Below the pieces are notes generated by a model. That model saw nothing but the letters and a program-made list of their open reading frames with translations, searched no databases and had not been told where the DNA came from. A stretch of 64,000 nucleotides of DNA from Gracilibacillus kekensis (GTDB lineage Bacteria > Bacillota > Bacilli > Bacillales > Amphibacillaceae). Numbering within the stretch: the first letter of the stretch is position 1; every line of letters starts with the position of its first letter. Positions 1 to 9,486 of this stretch are shown here, piece after piece. The stretch spans positions 682,001-746,000 of the forward strand of contig NZ_FRCZ01000001.1 in the NCBI RefSeq assembly GCF_900143085.1, read 5' to 3'. Made by a program: the position numbers and the translations under genes.

Positions 1-349
1 GCAACAACCCATAATACCGTTCATTTTCTTTTGGAGGTCGAACTTTACCTGACACCTTGTCCCCATTACGCAAATCAAAACGGCGAATTTGGGAAGCGGA
101 AATATAAATATCTTCTGCACTTGGAGAGTAATTAATCGGTCGTAAGAAACCGAAACCTTCTGTCGGAATAATCTCCAAGATACCATCCATAAAAAGATAA
201 CCGCTTTTTTCAGCTTGGGCTTTTAATATTGAAAAAATTAATTCTTTTTTTGTTAATTTGGCATAATAAGACACTTTATATTCTTTTGCTCTCGCATAAA
301 GGTCTTTTAATGTCATTGATTCTAATTCTGAAATTGTTACTTCACTCAC
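1..349 (-). CDS. rho: Transcription termination factor Rho, N-terminal part (cut by window edge)
   Basis: The reverse strand encodes a protein starting (V/M)SEVTISELESMTLKDLY and continuing through ILEIIPTEGFGFLRP and IYISASQIRRFDLRNGD. This is the Rho N-terminal helical domain followed by the RNA-binding cold-shock-like (OB) domain. The RecA-like ATPase part lies outside the window. The start is GTG at 347-349, preceded by a purine-rich GGTGTGGTGA, with stops upstream in frame. Rho is a hexameric RNA helicase that terminates transcription of untranslated RNA. Its position before murA, fba, spo0F and pyrG matches the Bacillus subtilis chromosome. Identification is firm; only about 116 residues are visible. 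Confidence 0.93.
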   Translation of the reverse strand, partial: MSEVTISELESMTLKDLYARAKEYKVSYYAKLTKKELIFSILKAQAEKSGYLFMDGILEIIPTEGFGFLRPINYSPSAEDIYISASQIRRFDLRNGDKVSGKVRPPKENERYYGLL

Positions 350-483
350 AAAATCACCACACCTATTCATTATTTATATTTTTCCATCTTCATTTTAATT
401 TTCGAGATTAACAATTGTAGATTTTATAAACGTGGGGAATCGTAGCATAATGGACTAATTGATCCTTTCGTTTTAACCAAAAA

Positions 484-595
484 ATTGATGAAGTTGTATC
501 TAACATTGGCCAATCAGCTTTGGAAACTCAATATGGAGCACCGAGATCGCTTGAAATCTCAAGAAGAGTATGAGATGGAAGCATGCTTCATCAAT
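484..595. repeat. Short inverted-repeat-bounded intergenic segment
   Basis: ATTGATGAAG at 484-493 and its exact reverse complement CTTCATCAAT at 586-595 bound a 92-bp interior without a credible reading frame. It lies in the 586-bp gap between rho and murA. It may be a decayed small repeat or a long-range hairpin. I saw no second copy in this window. The rest of this gap holds the repeat at 607-717 and the murA terminator. Confidence 0.35.
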
Positions 596-606
596 ACTTT
601 TTCACA

Positions 607-717
607 GTGTAACCGTTCCTGATACCACTTCAACATCTGAGTTGCAGATAAATGGGAGAAAAACGGTTCGATTTCCATCAGTAGCAGTTTTAACTCACAC
701 TGATTGGAATCTCACTT
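607..717 (-). repeat. Dispersed repeat of the AAGTGAGA family, full-length copy
   Basis: Read on the minus strand this begins AAGTGAGATTCCAATCAGTG, passes CCGTTTTTCTCCCATTTA and ends near GGAACGGTTACACT. It aligns along its whole length with 13015-13135 on the plus strand (AAGTGAGACTGCAATCAGTA, CCGTTTATCTCCCACTTA, GAACGGTTACCCC). No reading frame is evident. Shorter fragments beginning TAAAGTGAGAC occur at other gene ends in the window. Confidence 0.55.
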
Positions 718-907
718 AATGAAGTAATGATGATACTTTTGAAGTACGCATTCTCATATAAAAATGCGTGAATTATATTCTTTCTATATAGTACACGGTT
801 ACAACTAGATATTCAACTTTTTTCTGATAAAAAACGATTTTTCATTAAAATTTCTTTCGGTCAGAACCTGTTATACTTTTTATTATCTTGTCCTCCGTGC
901 CTGCGCA

Positions 908-937
908 TAAAAAAAGAGACTAACTAAGCCTCTTTTT
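908..937 (-). terminator. Intrinsic terminator of murA
   Basis: On the minus strand an 11-bp stem (AAAAAGAGGCT / AGTCTCTTTTT, one G-U pair, 5-nt loop) is followed by a T-run at 908-917. The murA stop codon lies inside the first arm. Confidence 0.8.
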
Positions 938-2222
938 ACGAATTTTGAAATTGTTGGATTTCTTTTTCTGTCATTTCTTCGCGCCATACTTTGGCACCTA
1001 GTTCCTCTAATTTTTCGGTGATATTAGCATAACCGCGATCAATATGTTCTAGACCGGTTATTTCTGTAATTCCGTTCGCCATTAGTCCAGCTGCTATTAG
1101 AGAAGCACCTGCCCGAAGATCACTAGCTTTTACTTTTGCACCTTCTAATTCGTTAGGGCCTTGTACAATCGCAGAACTACCTTCGACCTTAATTTTCGCA
1201 TTCATACGTCTGAGTTCATCAATATGCTTGAACCTTGCTTGATAAATCGTGTCTGTAACAACACCAGTACCTTGCGCTTTCGTTAGTAATGAAGTAAATG
1301 GTTGCTGGAGATCCGTTGGAAAACCTGGATGGACTAATGTTTTAATGTCAACACTTTTTAGTTTATCACTACGATGAATCAACAGTTGTTCTTCGCCTTC
1401 TTCAATGTTTACTCCCATTTCTCTTAATTTTGCAAGTAAAGGTTCTAAATGCTGAGGAATCACATTATCAATTAAGACTTTTTCGCCTTGCGCAGCTGCC
1501 ATGATTGTGTATGTACCGGCTTCAATTCGGTCAGGTATAATTGTATGCATACATCCGCTTAATTCTTCCACTCCATCGATTCGAACAACATCTGTTCCTG
1601 CACCTTTAATTCTTGCTCCCATACTTGTTAACAATGTGGCCACGTCAATAATTTCAGGCTCACGTGCAGCATTTTCGATAATCGTACGACCTTTTGCCTT
1701 AACTGCAGCAAGCATAATATTAATCGTTGCACCGACACTGACAACGTCCAGATAAATTCTCGCACCTTTTAACTCTTTCGCACGTAAATAAATCGCGCCT
1801 TGTTCATTTGTAACCGTTGCACCAAGTGCTTCGAATCCTTTGATATGTTGATCTATGGGGCGTGGACCAAGATAACAGCCGCCTGGCAAACCGATCACGG
1901 CTTCCTTAAATCGTCCCAGCATTGCACCCATAAAATAATAGGAAGCTCTTAACTTCTTCACTCGGCCATTAGGTAATGGCATAGCAGTCATGTCTGCTGG
2001 GTTAATATGTACAGTTTGTCCTCTTCTTTCTACTGTTCCACCAATTTCCTCTAATAAGCAGCTTAATGTTTCTACATCGGAAATATCTGGTAAGCCTTCA
2101 ATAATTACTTTAGAATCAGCTAATATTGATGCTGGCAGCAATGCTACTGCACTATTTTTCGCACCACTAATTCGAACTTTTCCATTTAATAAATGCCCGC
2201 CCTCTATTAGCAACTTCTGCAT
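936..2222 (-). CDS. murA: UDP-N-acetylglucosamine 1-carboxyvinyltransferase (MurA, MurAB/MurZ type)
   Basis: This enzyme transfers enolpyruvate from PEP to UDP-GlcNAc, the first committed step of peptidoglycan synthesis in the cytoplasm. The protein has about 428 residues with the duplicated EPT fold: SGAKNSAV near residue 20 (the Lys-Asn substrate motif), catalytic Cys about residue 116 in [13 protein letters not shown] (the target of fosfomycin), and [13 protein letters not shown] near the C-terminus. The open frame extends 7 codons further upstream, but GCGAGGG sits 8 nt before ATG at 2222, giving MQKLLIEGG, so that start is preferred. In B. subtilis the paralogue between rho and fbaA is murAB (murZ), and the position here is the same, so this is probably the second MurA rather than the essential murAA. 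It has its own promoter and terminator. Confidence 0.95.
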   Translation of the reverse strand: MQKLLIEGGHLLNGKVRISGAKNSAVALLPASILADSKVIIEGLPDISDVETLSCLLEEIGGTVERRGQTVHINPADMTAMPLPNGRVKKLRASYYFMGAMLGRFKEAVIGLPGGCYLGPRPIDQHIKGFEALGATVTNEQGAIYLRAKELKGARIYLDVVSVGATINIMLAAVKAKGRTIIENAAREPEIIDVATLLTSMGARIKGAGTDVVRIDGVEELSGCMHTIIPDRIEAGTYTIMAAAQGEKVLIDNVIPQHLEPLLAKLREMGVNIEEGEEQLLIHRSDKLKSVDIKTLVHPGFPTDLQQPFTSLLTKAQGTGVVTDTIYQARFKHIDELRRMNAKIKVEGSSAIVQGPNELEGAKVKASDLRAGASLIAAGLMANGITEITGLEHIDRGYANITEKLEELGAKVWREEMTEKEIQQFQNS

Positions 2223-2334
2223 ATTGTATTCCCTCGCTTTCAAGGATTCCTAATAACTTTTGGCATAGTTGTAACTGTAATGATAGTTTGTACATTGCTG
2301 CCAAAATTATGTAATGTTTTTCACAGTTGATTCT

Positions 2335-2363
2335 ATTATAGCCTATTTAAGTTTGAATGAAAA
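2335..2363 (-). promoter_or_regulatory. Probable SigA promoter of murA
   Basis: On the minus strand TTTTCA (2358-2363), a 17-bp spacer, then a perfect TATAAT (2335-2340), about 110 nt upstream of the murA ATG. The -35 is weak (4 of 6), the -10 and spacing are ideal. Confidence 0.55.
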
Positions 2364-2397
2364 CAGAAGATTATTTTGAGGACGACACGTGGTTCGG

Positions 2398-2493
2398 TTA
2401 CTGGCAACTTCGGATGTGTTACTGGCAACTTTTCGGATTTACTGGCAACTTCGGGTGTTTTACTGGCAACTTCAGGTGCGTTACTATCTAACA
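2398..2493. repeat. 21-bp-period word array, TTACTGGCAACTT type
   Basis: The word TTACTGGCAACTT begins at 2398, 2419, 2439 and 2460, and a decayed copy (TTACTATCTAAC) begins at 2481. Steps are 21, 20, 21, 21. The linkers of 7-8 bp are unrelated apart from a recurring CGG/GGTG. The array lies between the fba terminator and the murA promoter. It is not CRISPR: the constant word is too short and the linkers far too short. The word resembles the one at 27712-27837 (TTAyTGG..CA..CTT). Confidence 0.85.
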
Positions 2494-2499
2494 AAAGGA

Positions 2500-2527
2500 A
2501 AACCCTGTTGACCATGCAACAGGGTTT
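2500..2527 (-). terminator. Intrinsic terminator of fba
   Basis: A perfect 11-bp stem, AAACCCTGTTG / CAACAGGGTTT with a 6-nt loop, lies just after the fba stop and is followed on the minus strand by TCCTTTTGTT. Confidence 0.85.
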
Positions 2528-2537
2528 GAAATATCAA

Positions 2538-3395
2538 TTATTCAGCTTTACCTGAGGAACCAAATTCACGCATTTTTCCGATTACAGTGTCTTTAATTGC
2601 ATCTCGGCTTGGTCCTAAATACTTACGAGGATCGATCATTTCAGGATTTGCTTCTAAAACCTCACGAACTACTTTTGTTTGTTGGATTTGGTTTTCTGTG
2701 TTGACGTTAATTTTAGAAGTACCAAAAGAAATTGCTTTTTGAATATCCTTTACTGGAATACCAGTTCCACCATGAAGTACCAATGGAATACCTGCAATTG
2801 TATTGATTTCTTCCATTTCTTTAAAACCTAAGTTTGGTTCACCTTGATAAGGTCCATGTACAGATCCTAGTGCTGGTGCAAGACAGTCCACACCAGTACG
2901 TTGAACTAACTCTTTACATTCTTCAGCATCTGCGTACATAATTCCACCCTGTACACCATCTTCATTACCGCCTACTGTACCTAGTTCAGCTTCAACAGAT
3001 ACACCGTGGAAATGTGCAAGTTCTACAACTTTCGATGTTTCCGCAATATTTTCTTCAAATGGATCATGAGATGCATCAATCATTACAGATGTAAATCCTG
3101 CATGAATTGCTTTAGCACAAGCCTCAAAACTTGAACCATGATCTAAGTGAATAGCTACTGGAACAGTTGTCCCTTGCGCTTCCATTGTCGCTTCAACCAT
3201 TGCAACTACTACATTAAAACCACCCATGTATTTTCCGGCACCTTCAGATACACCAAGAATTACTGGAGACTTTTCTTCTTCTGCAGCTTGAAGAATAGCT
3301 TGTACATACTCTAGGTTATTAAGATTAAATTGACCTACAGCATAACGATTCTTATTAGCTGTTTCAAGCATTTCTTTCATTGATACTAATGGCAT
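2538..3395 (-). CDS. fba: Class II fructose-1,6-bisphosphate aldolase
   Basis: This zinc-dependent enzyme cleaves fructose 1,6-bisphosphate to dihydroxyacetone phosphate and glyceraldehyde 3-phosphate, and runs in reverse in gluconeogenesis. The 285-residue protein starts [20 protein letters not shown]. It carries [14 protein letters not shown] (catalytic Asp and a zinc His near residue 85), [14 protein letters not shown], and the second zinc site [10 protein letters not shown] with the phosphate-binding SKINVNTE. The open frame runs 23 codons further upstream, but AAAGGAGG lies 7-8 nt before ATG at 3395, which fixes the start. It lies between murA and spo0F as in B. subtilis, although the transaldolase gene found between murAB and fbaA there is absent here. 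It has its own terminator. Confidence 0.96.
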   Translation of the reverse strand: MPLVSMKEMLETANKNRYAVGQFNLNNLEYVQAILQAAEEEKSPVILGVSEGAGKYMGGFNVVVAMVEATMEAQGTTVPVAIHLDHGSSFEACAKAIHAGFTSVMIDASHDPFEENIAETSKVVELAHFHGVSVEAELGTVGGNEDGVQGGIMYADAEECKELVQRTGVDCLAPALGSVHGPYQGEPNLGFKEMEEINTIAGIPLVLHGGTGIPVKDIQKAISFGTSKINVNTENQIQQTKVVREVLEANPEMIDPRKYLGPSRDAIKDTVIGKMREFGSSGKAE

Positions 3396-3559
3396 AGTTG
3401 TTCCTCCTTTAAGGTATGTATATAAAATTGTATCGACAATCGATCCTACTTCGAAAGATTGCACCCATTAATAGAATACCAATTCCACACGAAAGGTGCA
3501 ACATAACAATCAATAGTAACCGCTTTCCTAATAAAATTTATTACAGAAATTTAATAAAA

Positions 3560-3919
3560 CTATTTCAAAATATGATTAACCATTTCTCTAATATCATTTA
3601 ACTGAAATGGTTTGCCAATTGTTTTAATTACTGATTTATAGGCCTTCATTTCATCATTTGCTTTATCAGGAAGTCCACTCATCACGACCGTAGGTACAAA
3701 AATATTTTGCGCTTCCAATTTTTTTAACAGGTTTGGACCATCAATGATAGGTAATTTATAATCTAGTAAGATAAGGTCAGGCTGCTTGGCAGTTATAGAG
3801 TCTAATGCTTCTTTCCCATTTATCGCGACTTCAACATTGTATCCTTCTTGATGAATTACTTCCTCTAGTAATAGTCGGATCCCGATTTGATCATCAACCA
3901 CTAATACTGTTTTACTCAT
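3560..3919 (-). CDS. spo0F: Sporulation phosphorelay response regulator Spo0F
   Basis: Single-domain receiver of 119 residues. In the family, Spo0F takes phosphate from the sporulation kinases and passes it to Spo0B and on to Spo0A. The acidic pocket is D9-D10 (VVDDQIGIR), the phosphorylated aspartate is D53 (LILLDYKLP), the Thr/Ser switch residue is in VVMSG, and the conserved lysine is in GKPFQ. There is no output domain. The motif DDQxGIR and the location between fba and pyrG are typical of Spo0F and separate it from CheY-like proteins. GGAGCTGACGATAC precedes the ATG. A close match to a SigH promoter lies 90 nt upstream, in keeping with SigH control of spo0F in B. subtilis. Confidence 0.93.
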   Translation of the reverse strand: MSKTVLVVDDQIGIRLLLEEVIHQEGYNVEVAINGKEALDSITAKQPDLILLDYKLPIIDGPNLLKKLEAQNIFVPTVVMSGLPDKANDEMKAYKSVIKTIGKPFQLNDIREMVNHILK

Positions 3920-4008
3920 GTATCGTCAGCTCCTTTTCTCTCTTTACACTGGATAAATTTGTCATATATTGCGAACTGTTAGCTTTTTGAATTATGACCT
4001 TCTACTTA

Positions 4009-4037
4009 TATTTCGATATTATACTTAAAAATCCTGC
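4009..4037 (-). promoter_or_regulatory. SigH-type promoter of spo0F
   Basis: On the minus strand GCAGGATTT (4029-4037) fits the SigH -35 consensus RnAGGAwWW fully. An 11-nt spacer follows, then ATCGAAATA (4009-4017), matching RnnGAATww at all but one position. Family knowledge: spo0F is transcribed by SigH at the onset of sporulation in B. subtilis. I looked for a clear Spo0A box nearby and did not find one. Confidence 0.6.
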
Positions 4038-4141
4038 AAAAATCGTTTTTTTTAAGAAAAATTCAGACATTACTATAAGTCATATTAAGTTATTTATCCT
4101 ACTCAAAACGAATCACAAAAAATGTTAAAAACTCGTTGTCA

Positions 4142-4176
4142 TAAGAAAAACCGCCACAGCTTGATGCTATAGCGGT
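4142..4176 (-). terminator. Intrinsic terminator of pyrG
   Basis: As minus-strand RNA, ACCGCUAUAGC pairs with GCUGUGGCGGU (11 bp, two G-U pairs) around a 5-nt loop, followed by UUUUUCUU. Confidence 0.85.
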
Positions 4177-4222
4177 CGGAACCCTCTCAAAGGCTAAGTG
4201 TAGGAAAATGAAAAGTCTCACT

Positions 4223-5833
<1,611 letters not shown>

Positions 5834-5868
5834 TTATCCCTCTTTCTTTTTTAATTGTTCTATCTATT

Positions 5869-5910
5869 GTTTAGTATTCATTTTTCTTTTTTCTCTATGT
5901 AATACTAAAC
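5869..5910 (-). promoter_or_regulatory. Perfect inverted repeat in the pyrG leader
   Basis: GTTTAGTATT (5869-5878) and AATACTAAAC (5901-5910) form a perfect 10-bp inverted repeat with a 22-nt loop, about 40 nt upstream of the pyrG start. No T-run follows on the minus strand, so it is not a classical terminator. It could be an operator or an RNA hairpin. Confidence 0.45.
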
Positions 5911-5978
5911 TTGATTGAATTGGTAATTAGAAATGCTGATCGTTTTTGCTCCATCGCTAAAATTTTATGCATTGCTAA

Positions 5979-6018
5979 TAAAAAAATAAAAAGCGCTCCC
6001 CTTAAGCAGGGGAACGCT
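5979..6018 (-). terminator. Intrinsic terminator of rpoE
   Basis: As minus-strand RNA, AGCGUUCCCC pairs with GGGGAGCGCU (one G-U pair) around a 7-nt loop, followed by UUUUUAUUUUUUU. Confidence 0.9.
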
Positions 6019-6095
6019 GTATATTATCCATTAAATTATGGAGCCCAATAAAAATTTTACTCAGAAGCTACTCGAAAGTCAAGTATCTCTTCTAA

Positions 6096-6614
6096 CTATT
6101 TTTCTTCTTCGTCATCTTCCGTGTCCAAGTCATCATCGATATCATCTTCTAAGTCGTCATCATCATCGAAATCAAAGTCATCGTCGACAATGTCCGTATC
6201 CGATTCTAAATCATCATCAAAACCAATTGCATCTTTCTCAACAATGGTTTCATCTAAATCTTCTGATTCATCTACTTCTTCGACTGGAGCTTTTTTCTTT
6301 ACTGCTTTTTTCTTTTTCTTCTTTTTCTTCGGTTCAGGCGTGATATCTTCATCTATTTCTTCGACAGGATACCATTTCTTCAAACCCCACAGATTCGATC
6401 CTTTGGTCATAAACCGACCATCGATATTCAAATCTGTATAAAACTGAGAGATCCAAATATCTTTATCAGCTTCCGAAAAACCTTTTAATTTTGCGACACG
6501 ATCAAAAATTTTACGGAAATCCAATGCTTTTTTCTCTTCTTCCAGCACTTTTGTTGCAATATCAATCATTGCCATATTATCTATTTTTTCTTGATTTAAT
6601 TGCTTTAATTTCAT
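6096..6614 (-). CDS. rpoE: RNA polymerase delta subunit
   Basis: Delta is a Gram-positive RNA polymerase subunit that aids recycling and promoter selectivity. The 172-residue protein has the folded N-terminal domain (about residues 1-90, with ISQFYTDLNIDGRFMTKG and LWGLKKWYPVEEI) and a disordered tail. The tail begins with a run of eight lysines plus AVKKK near residue 97. An extreme Asp/Glu stretch then runs to the C-terminus. A basic tract before the acidic tail is known in B. subtilis delta, but the lysine block is conspicuous here. The gene follows a clear SigA promoter and ends in a strong terminator; rpoE before pyrG is the usual Bacillus order. Confidence 0.96.
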   Translation of the reverse strand: MKLKQLNQEKIDNMAMIDIATKVLEEEKKALDFRKIFDRVAKLKGFSEADKDIWISQFYTDLNIDGRFMTKGSNLWGLKKWYPVEEIDEDITPEPKKKKKKKKAVKKKAPVEEVDESEDLDETIVEKDAIGFDDDLESDTDIVDDDFDFDDDDDLEDDIDDDLDTEDDEEEK

Positions 6615-6684
6615 GTTATAGCACTCCTTTTATCTCAATCTATATGTAAACAAATTCCAATGATCAGTTACGTTCTACCATCAT

Positions 6685-6713
6685 ATTATATGGCTTTGTT
6701 CTTTGAATTGCAA
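6685..6713 (-). promoter_or_regulatory. SigA promoter of rpoE
   Basis: On the minus strand TTGCAA (6708-6713), 17-bp spacer, TATAAT (6685-6690), about 70 nt upstream of the rpoE ATG. Confidence 0.75.
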
Positions 6714-6747
6714 CAATCTTTCAAGGAGCTATTTTTAACAGCAATGG

Positions 6748-7335
6748 TTACCTTTTGATAAACGTTACTAATTTTTCTACTTTCTCGTTCGTTAAATCTC
6801 CTGCATTATCAAAAATGTTGATGTTATCCTCAGGAATATCCCAATTTATAGTAGGTACGAAGTCAACTCTTGTTTCATAAGAACCCCAGTTGTCGAGTTT
6901 CCAAGTGTCTCTTTCCGTTCCACGTTCTTCAATACGCTTACGCTGTTGCTCAATGTCTTGCAGAGTAACTACAATTACTTTAACATCAATATCCGCTTTT
7001 GTTTTCCCACTCGCTGTGATTACCTCTTCAATCCATTCTTTATTTTTCAGCTCTGCTGTAAATGGAGAAATCATAAAAACATTTTGTCCAACACGTAAGT
7101 TTTCAATACATATATCTTTTGTTGTATCGTACTCTAAATCACGTAAATTCTTTTTGTAAAAGTCAGAATCACGATCATTTGGATCAAGGTCATTCATTTC
7201 GAGAAAACGTTCTACAAAACGTCCTCCTACTGTATCACGATCAAGAAAAGCACAAGGGATTTTTTCTGAAATTTTTTCAGCAACCGTCGTTTTACCTGTA
7301 CCTGCTACCCCTACAAAAAATACTAACTTTTGCAC
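6748..7335 (-). CDS. P-loop ATP-binding protein, kinase-like, unknown substrate
   Basis: About 195 residues with a Walker A motif right at the N-terminus (VFFVGVAGTGKTTVAEKI), followed by PCAFLDRDTVGG, the position where nucleotide and metabolite kinases hold an acidic substrate-binding residue. Further on are VIVVTLQDIEQQRKRIEERG, which resembles a lid, and WDTWKLDNWGS-like sequence in place of a clear Walker B. This layout is that of small AAA-family or shikimate/gluconate-kinase-like proteins. The substrate cannot be told. The frame opens at a GTG at 7344, but that codon is part of the Shine-Dalgarno AGAAGAGGTGG; the next GTG at 7335, 5 nt downstream, is the likelier start. It stands alone between rpoE and a repeat element. 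Confidence 0.7.
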   Translation of the reverse strand: MQKLVFFVGVAGTGKTTVAEKISEKIPCAFLDRDTVGGRFVERFLEMNDLDPNDRDSDFYKKNLRDLEYDTTKDICIENLRVGQNVFMISPFTAELKNKEWIEEVITASGKTKADIDVKVIVVTLQDIEQQRKRIEERGTERDTWKLDNWGSYETRVDFVPTINWDIPEDNINIFDNAGDLTNEKVEKLVTFIKR

Positions 7336-7486
7336 GATATCCACCTCTTCTAAATAATTATTCCTTCTATATGTTAACGTATTCTACTGAAAAACGCATC
7401 CATTAAGTGATAAAGTGAGACGTCAATCAAAGACTACGACTTACATATCTCTTAACTTCAAACAAGAACGATGCAATATCTATTGT

Positions 7487-8003
7487 TGCGTAATATCAGG
7501 AAACTGCGACATAACCTTGTGGTAATTTTGACATTAATGAGTGTGACATCCGCTTCGGCTTGCCCACTTCCCTTTCCATGGGCTTTTTCCTTCAGCTAAC
7601 TTTTCCCTGCAAAAATCGCATGAAAAAGTGGATCTTCAGGAAAAAGGATCCCATAGGAGTTGAAGTGGGCGCCTACGCTCAATGAGATTCTACATCAATG
7701 ACAAATGCTATCCCTTCAGTATCCTACTAAAAAAGATAGTCGAAAAAGCCAATATGATTATTCTGGCCTAAGTTGTCGAGTATATCTAAGCGAAGGCGTC
7801 CACTTTCACTCCTGCGAGATATTTTTATCCGAAGATCCACTTTGGTAAGTGGTCTTTGCTTACCAAAGTTAGCTGAGGAGAAAAACCCGCGGAAAGGGAA
7901 GTGGAGAGCCGTAGCGAATATTTAGTGAATTACTCATTTCAAAATTACTACTTCGACTATATAGTTACCCATCGGTTATTGCGCAGTTTCTTCCTAATAC
8001 GCA
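7487..8003. repeat. Bipartite inverted-repeat element, copy 1 (517 bp, complete)
   Basis: The ends are 30-bp inverted repeats (7487-7516 and 7974-8003, 24 of 30 matching). Inside are two hairpin halves in opposite orientation: 7550-7680 (from CGCTTCGGCTTGCCCACTTC to GGGCGCCTACGCT) and 7789-7917 (from AGCGAAGGCGTCCACTTTCA to GTAGCG). The halves are joined by about 108 bp of AT-rich sequence. Each half folds on itself, with a core AGCTAACTTT..AAAGTGGATCTTC. There is no transposase or other reading frame. It occupies most of the 800-bp gap before the PLD-type gene; I see nothing else in that gap except a TAAAGTGAGAC fragment at 7411-7421. Confidence 0.85.
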
Positions 8004-8136
8004 TATCAATCTTTTGTCAAAGCCTCTATGCCCGGCAAAGCTTATCAGGAAGTTAAGGTATTACGGACGCGTACACAGTAATTAATGATTTTAAACTTAT
8101 TTGGGTACATTAAGAGAGGAAATGAGGGAATAGCGT

Positions 8137-9285
8137 ATGTTTTTTATAATTGGATTGATTCTTCTCTGCGTCATTGACTTCCAAATAGGCAAATGGTTAA
8201 TGGGTAAGCGAAACAAAAGCACTTCATGGGTAACAAGTACCGATCAAGTTGACGTCTTCACTTCTGGTGACCGCCTGTTTGATCAAATGCTAATCGATAT
8301 GGAAAATGCTAAGTATTCCATTGATATACAGTTTTTTATCATTCGTAATGATCGAATTTCCAATCAGTTTTACTCTTTACTTGTTAGAAAACAGAACGAA
8401 GGGGTAAAGGTAAAAGTGATGACAGACTGGGTTGGCAGTTTAAAATTTCGCAGTAAATGGTTAAAGGATAAAGTATCGTTTCGAAAAATGAATCGCCCGG
8501 TATTTCCTTTTTTCTATCACCTTCAACAACGAAATCATCGCAAAGTCTTGGTTGTAGATAAGACGATTAGTTATATTGGCGGATTTAACCTAGGAGATGA
8601 ATATGTAGGAAAAGATAAAAAGCTGGGTAAATGGCAGGACTACCATTTACGCTTAACCGGAGATATCACCGCAGTGTTGCAGAGATCATTTAATCTCGAT
8701 TGGGATCCTCAAACACAAACACTGGACAGAACAGACCTTCAGGAAAAAGAAGGCGTAAAAGTGTTAGCAACTGAAGGGGATGTTTTAGAAAACGAAATTC
8801 TCGGCCTTATTTCGCAATCAAAAGAGTCTATTGACATTGGGTCTCCCTATTTTATTCCTACGAAACAAATTGAAAAAGCACTTATAAAAGCATTAAAAAG
8901 AGGTGTTACGTTGACAGTAGTGGTTCCTGATAAAGCAGATCATCTATTAACGAAAGCAGCAGCTTTAGCATATTTCAATAAGATGAAAAAGCATGGGGCA
9001 AATATCTATTTATATAAAGATGGTTTTTTCCATGGCAAAGTAATGTTTTTTGATAAAGCAATTTGTGATATTGGCACAGCTAACTTTGATCGACGCAGCC
9101 TTTGCCTTAATCAGGAATTAAATATCGTTGTAACGAAGGAGCATGACATTTTCCAAGAGATGATGCGTATTTATGAAAAAGACCTCTCCATTAGTAAAAA
9201 AATGACCGACGGATGGCTCAAACATCAGCCTGTCTACTTAAAACTATTAATGTGGCTCACGATCCCTTTCAGGTCCTTACTTTAA
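8137..9285 (+). CDS. Phospholipase D family protein, short cardiolipin-synthase-like
   Basis: A 382-residue protein with one N-terminal membrane segment (about residues 2-20) and two phospholipase D domains. Both HKD motifs are intact: HRKVLVVDKTISYIGGFN near residue 136 and HGKVMFFDKAICDIGTANFD near 305. It is about 100 residues shorter than standard cardiolipin synthase and lacks the second membrane hairpin. The full-length enzyme is encoded at 59936-61378. It probably makes cardiolipin or another phosphatidyl transfer product at the membrane; YwiE-like is a possible equivalence. The RBS lies in GAGAGGAAATGAGGGAATAGCGT before ATG. A XapX gene follows at 19 nt, suggesting one transcript. Confidence 0.85.
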   Translation: MFFIIGLILLCVIDFQIGKWLMGKRNKSTSWVTSTDQVDVFTSGDRLFDQMLIDMENAKYSIDIQFFIIRNDRISNQFYSLLVRKQNEGVKVKVMTDWVGSLKFRSKWLKDKVSFRKMNRPVFPFFYHLQQRNHRKVLVVDKTISYIGGFNLGDEYVGKDKKLGKWQDYHLRLTGDITAVLQRSFNLDWDPQTQTLDRTDLQEKEGVKVLATEGDVLENEILGLISQSKESIDIGSPYFIPTKQIEKALIKALKRGVTLTVVVPDKADHLLTKAAALAYFNKMKKHGANIYLYKDGFFHGKVMFFDKAICDIGTANFDRRSLCLNQELNIVVTKEHDIFQEMMRIYEKDLSISKKMTDGWLKHQPVYLKLLMWLTIPFRSLL

Positions 9286-9304
9286 AGATTGGAGGTTGAT
9301 TAAT

Positions 9305-9466
9305 TTGCAAGTTTTCTTAGCACTTATCACTGGGTTAGTTGTTGGATTTCTATTTGCTTGGTTAAAACTACCGATTCCGGCCCCACCCGCCTTGGCAGGG
9401 GTCATGGGCATTGTCGGTATCTACTTAGGCTTTCGGCTATTTGACTGGGTCCAGCAATTTTTCTAA
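9305..9466 (+). CDS. XapX domain (DUF1427) small membrane protein
   Basis: A 53-residue protein: a glycine-rich hydrophobic segment (ALITGLVVGFLFAWL), then the KLPIPAPPALAGVMGIVGIY signature, then GFRLFDWV. The PxPAPPxLxG..GxxGxxxG pattern is that of XapX proteins, two-helix membrane proteins of unknown function. The start is TTG at 9305 with GGAGG 9 nt upstream. It is too short for many gene finders. It lies 19 nt after the PLD-type gene and probably shares its mRNA. Confidence 0.8.
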   Translation: MQVFLALITGLVVGFLFAWLKLPIPAPPALAGVMGIVGIYLGFRLFDWVQQFF

Positions 9467-9486
9467 AAATATATAAAAGAAACAAA

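Noticed and set aside
420-600. Gene fragment between rho and murA
   Set aside because: The segment has no frame longer than about 30 codons on either strand with family likeness; only an inverted repeat is supported.
3920-4140. Spo0A box upstream of spo0F
   Set aside because: Only partial TCGAA-like strings were seen; none matches TGTCGAA well enough.
6121-6441. Serine-rich reading frame on the plus strand
   Set aside because: It is the antisense of the Asp/Glu-rich tail of rpoE; no Shine-Dalgarno and no family likeness.
7487-8003. Insertion sequence
   Set aside because: Terminal inverted repeats are present, but no transposase frame or remnant was found in any of the five copies.
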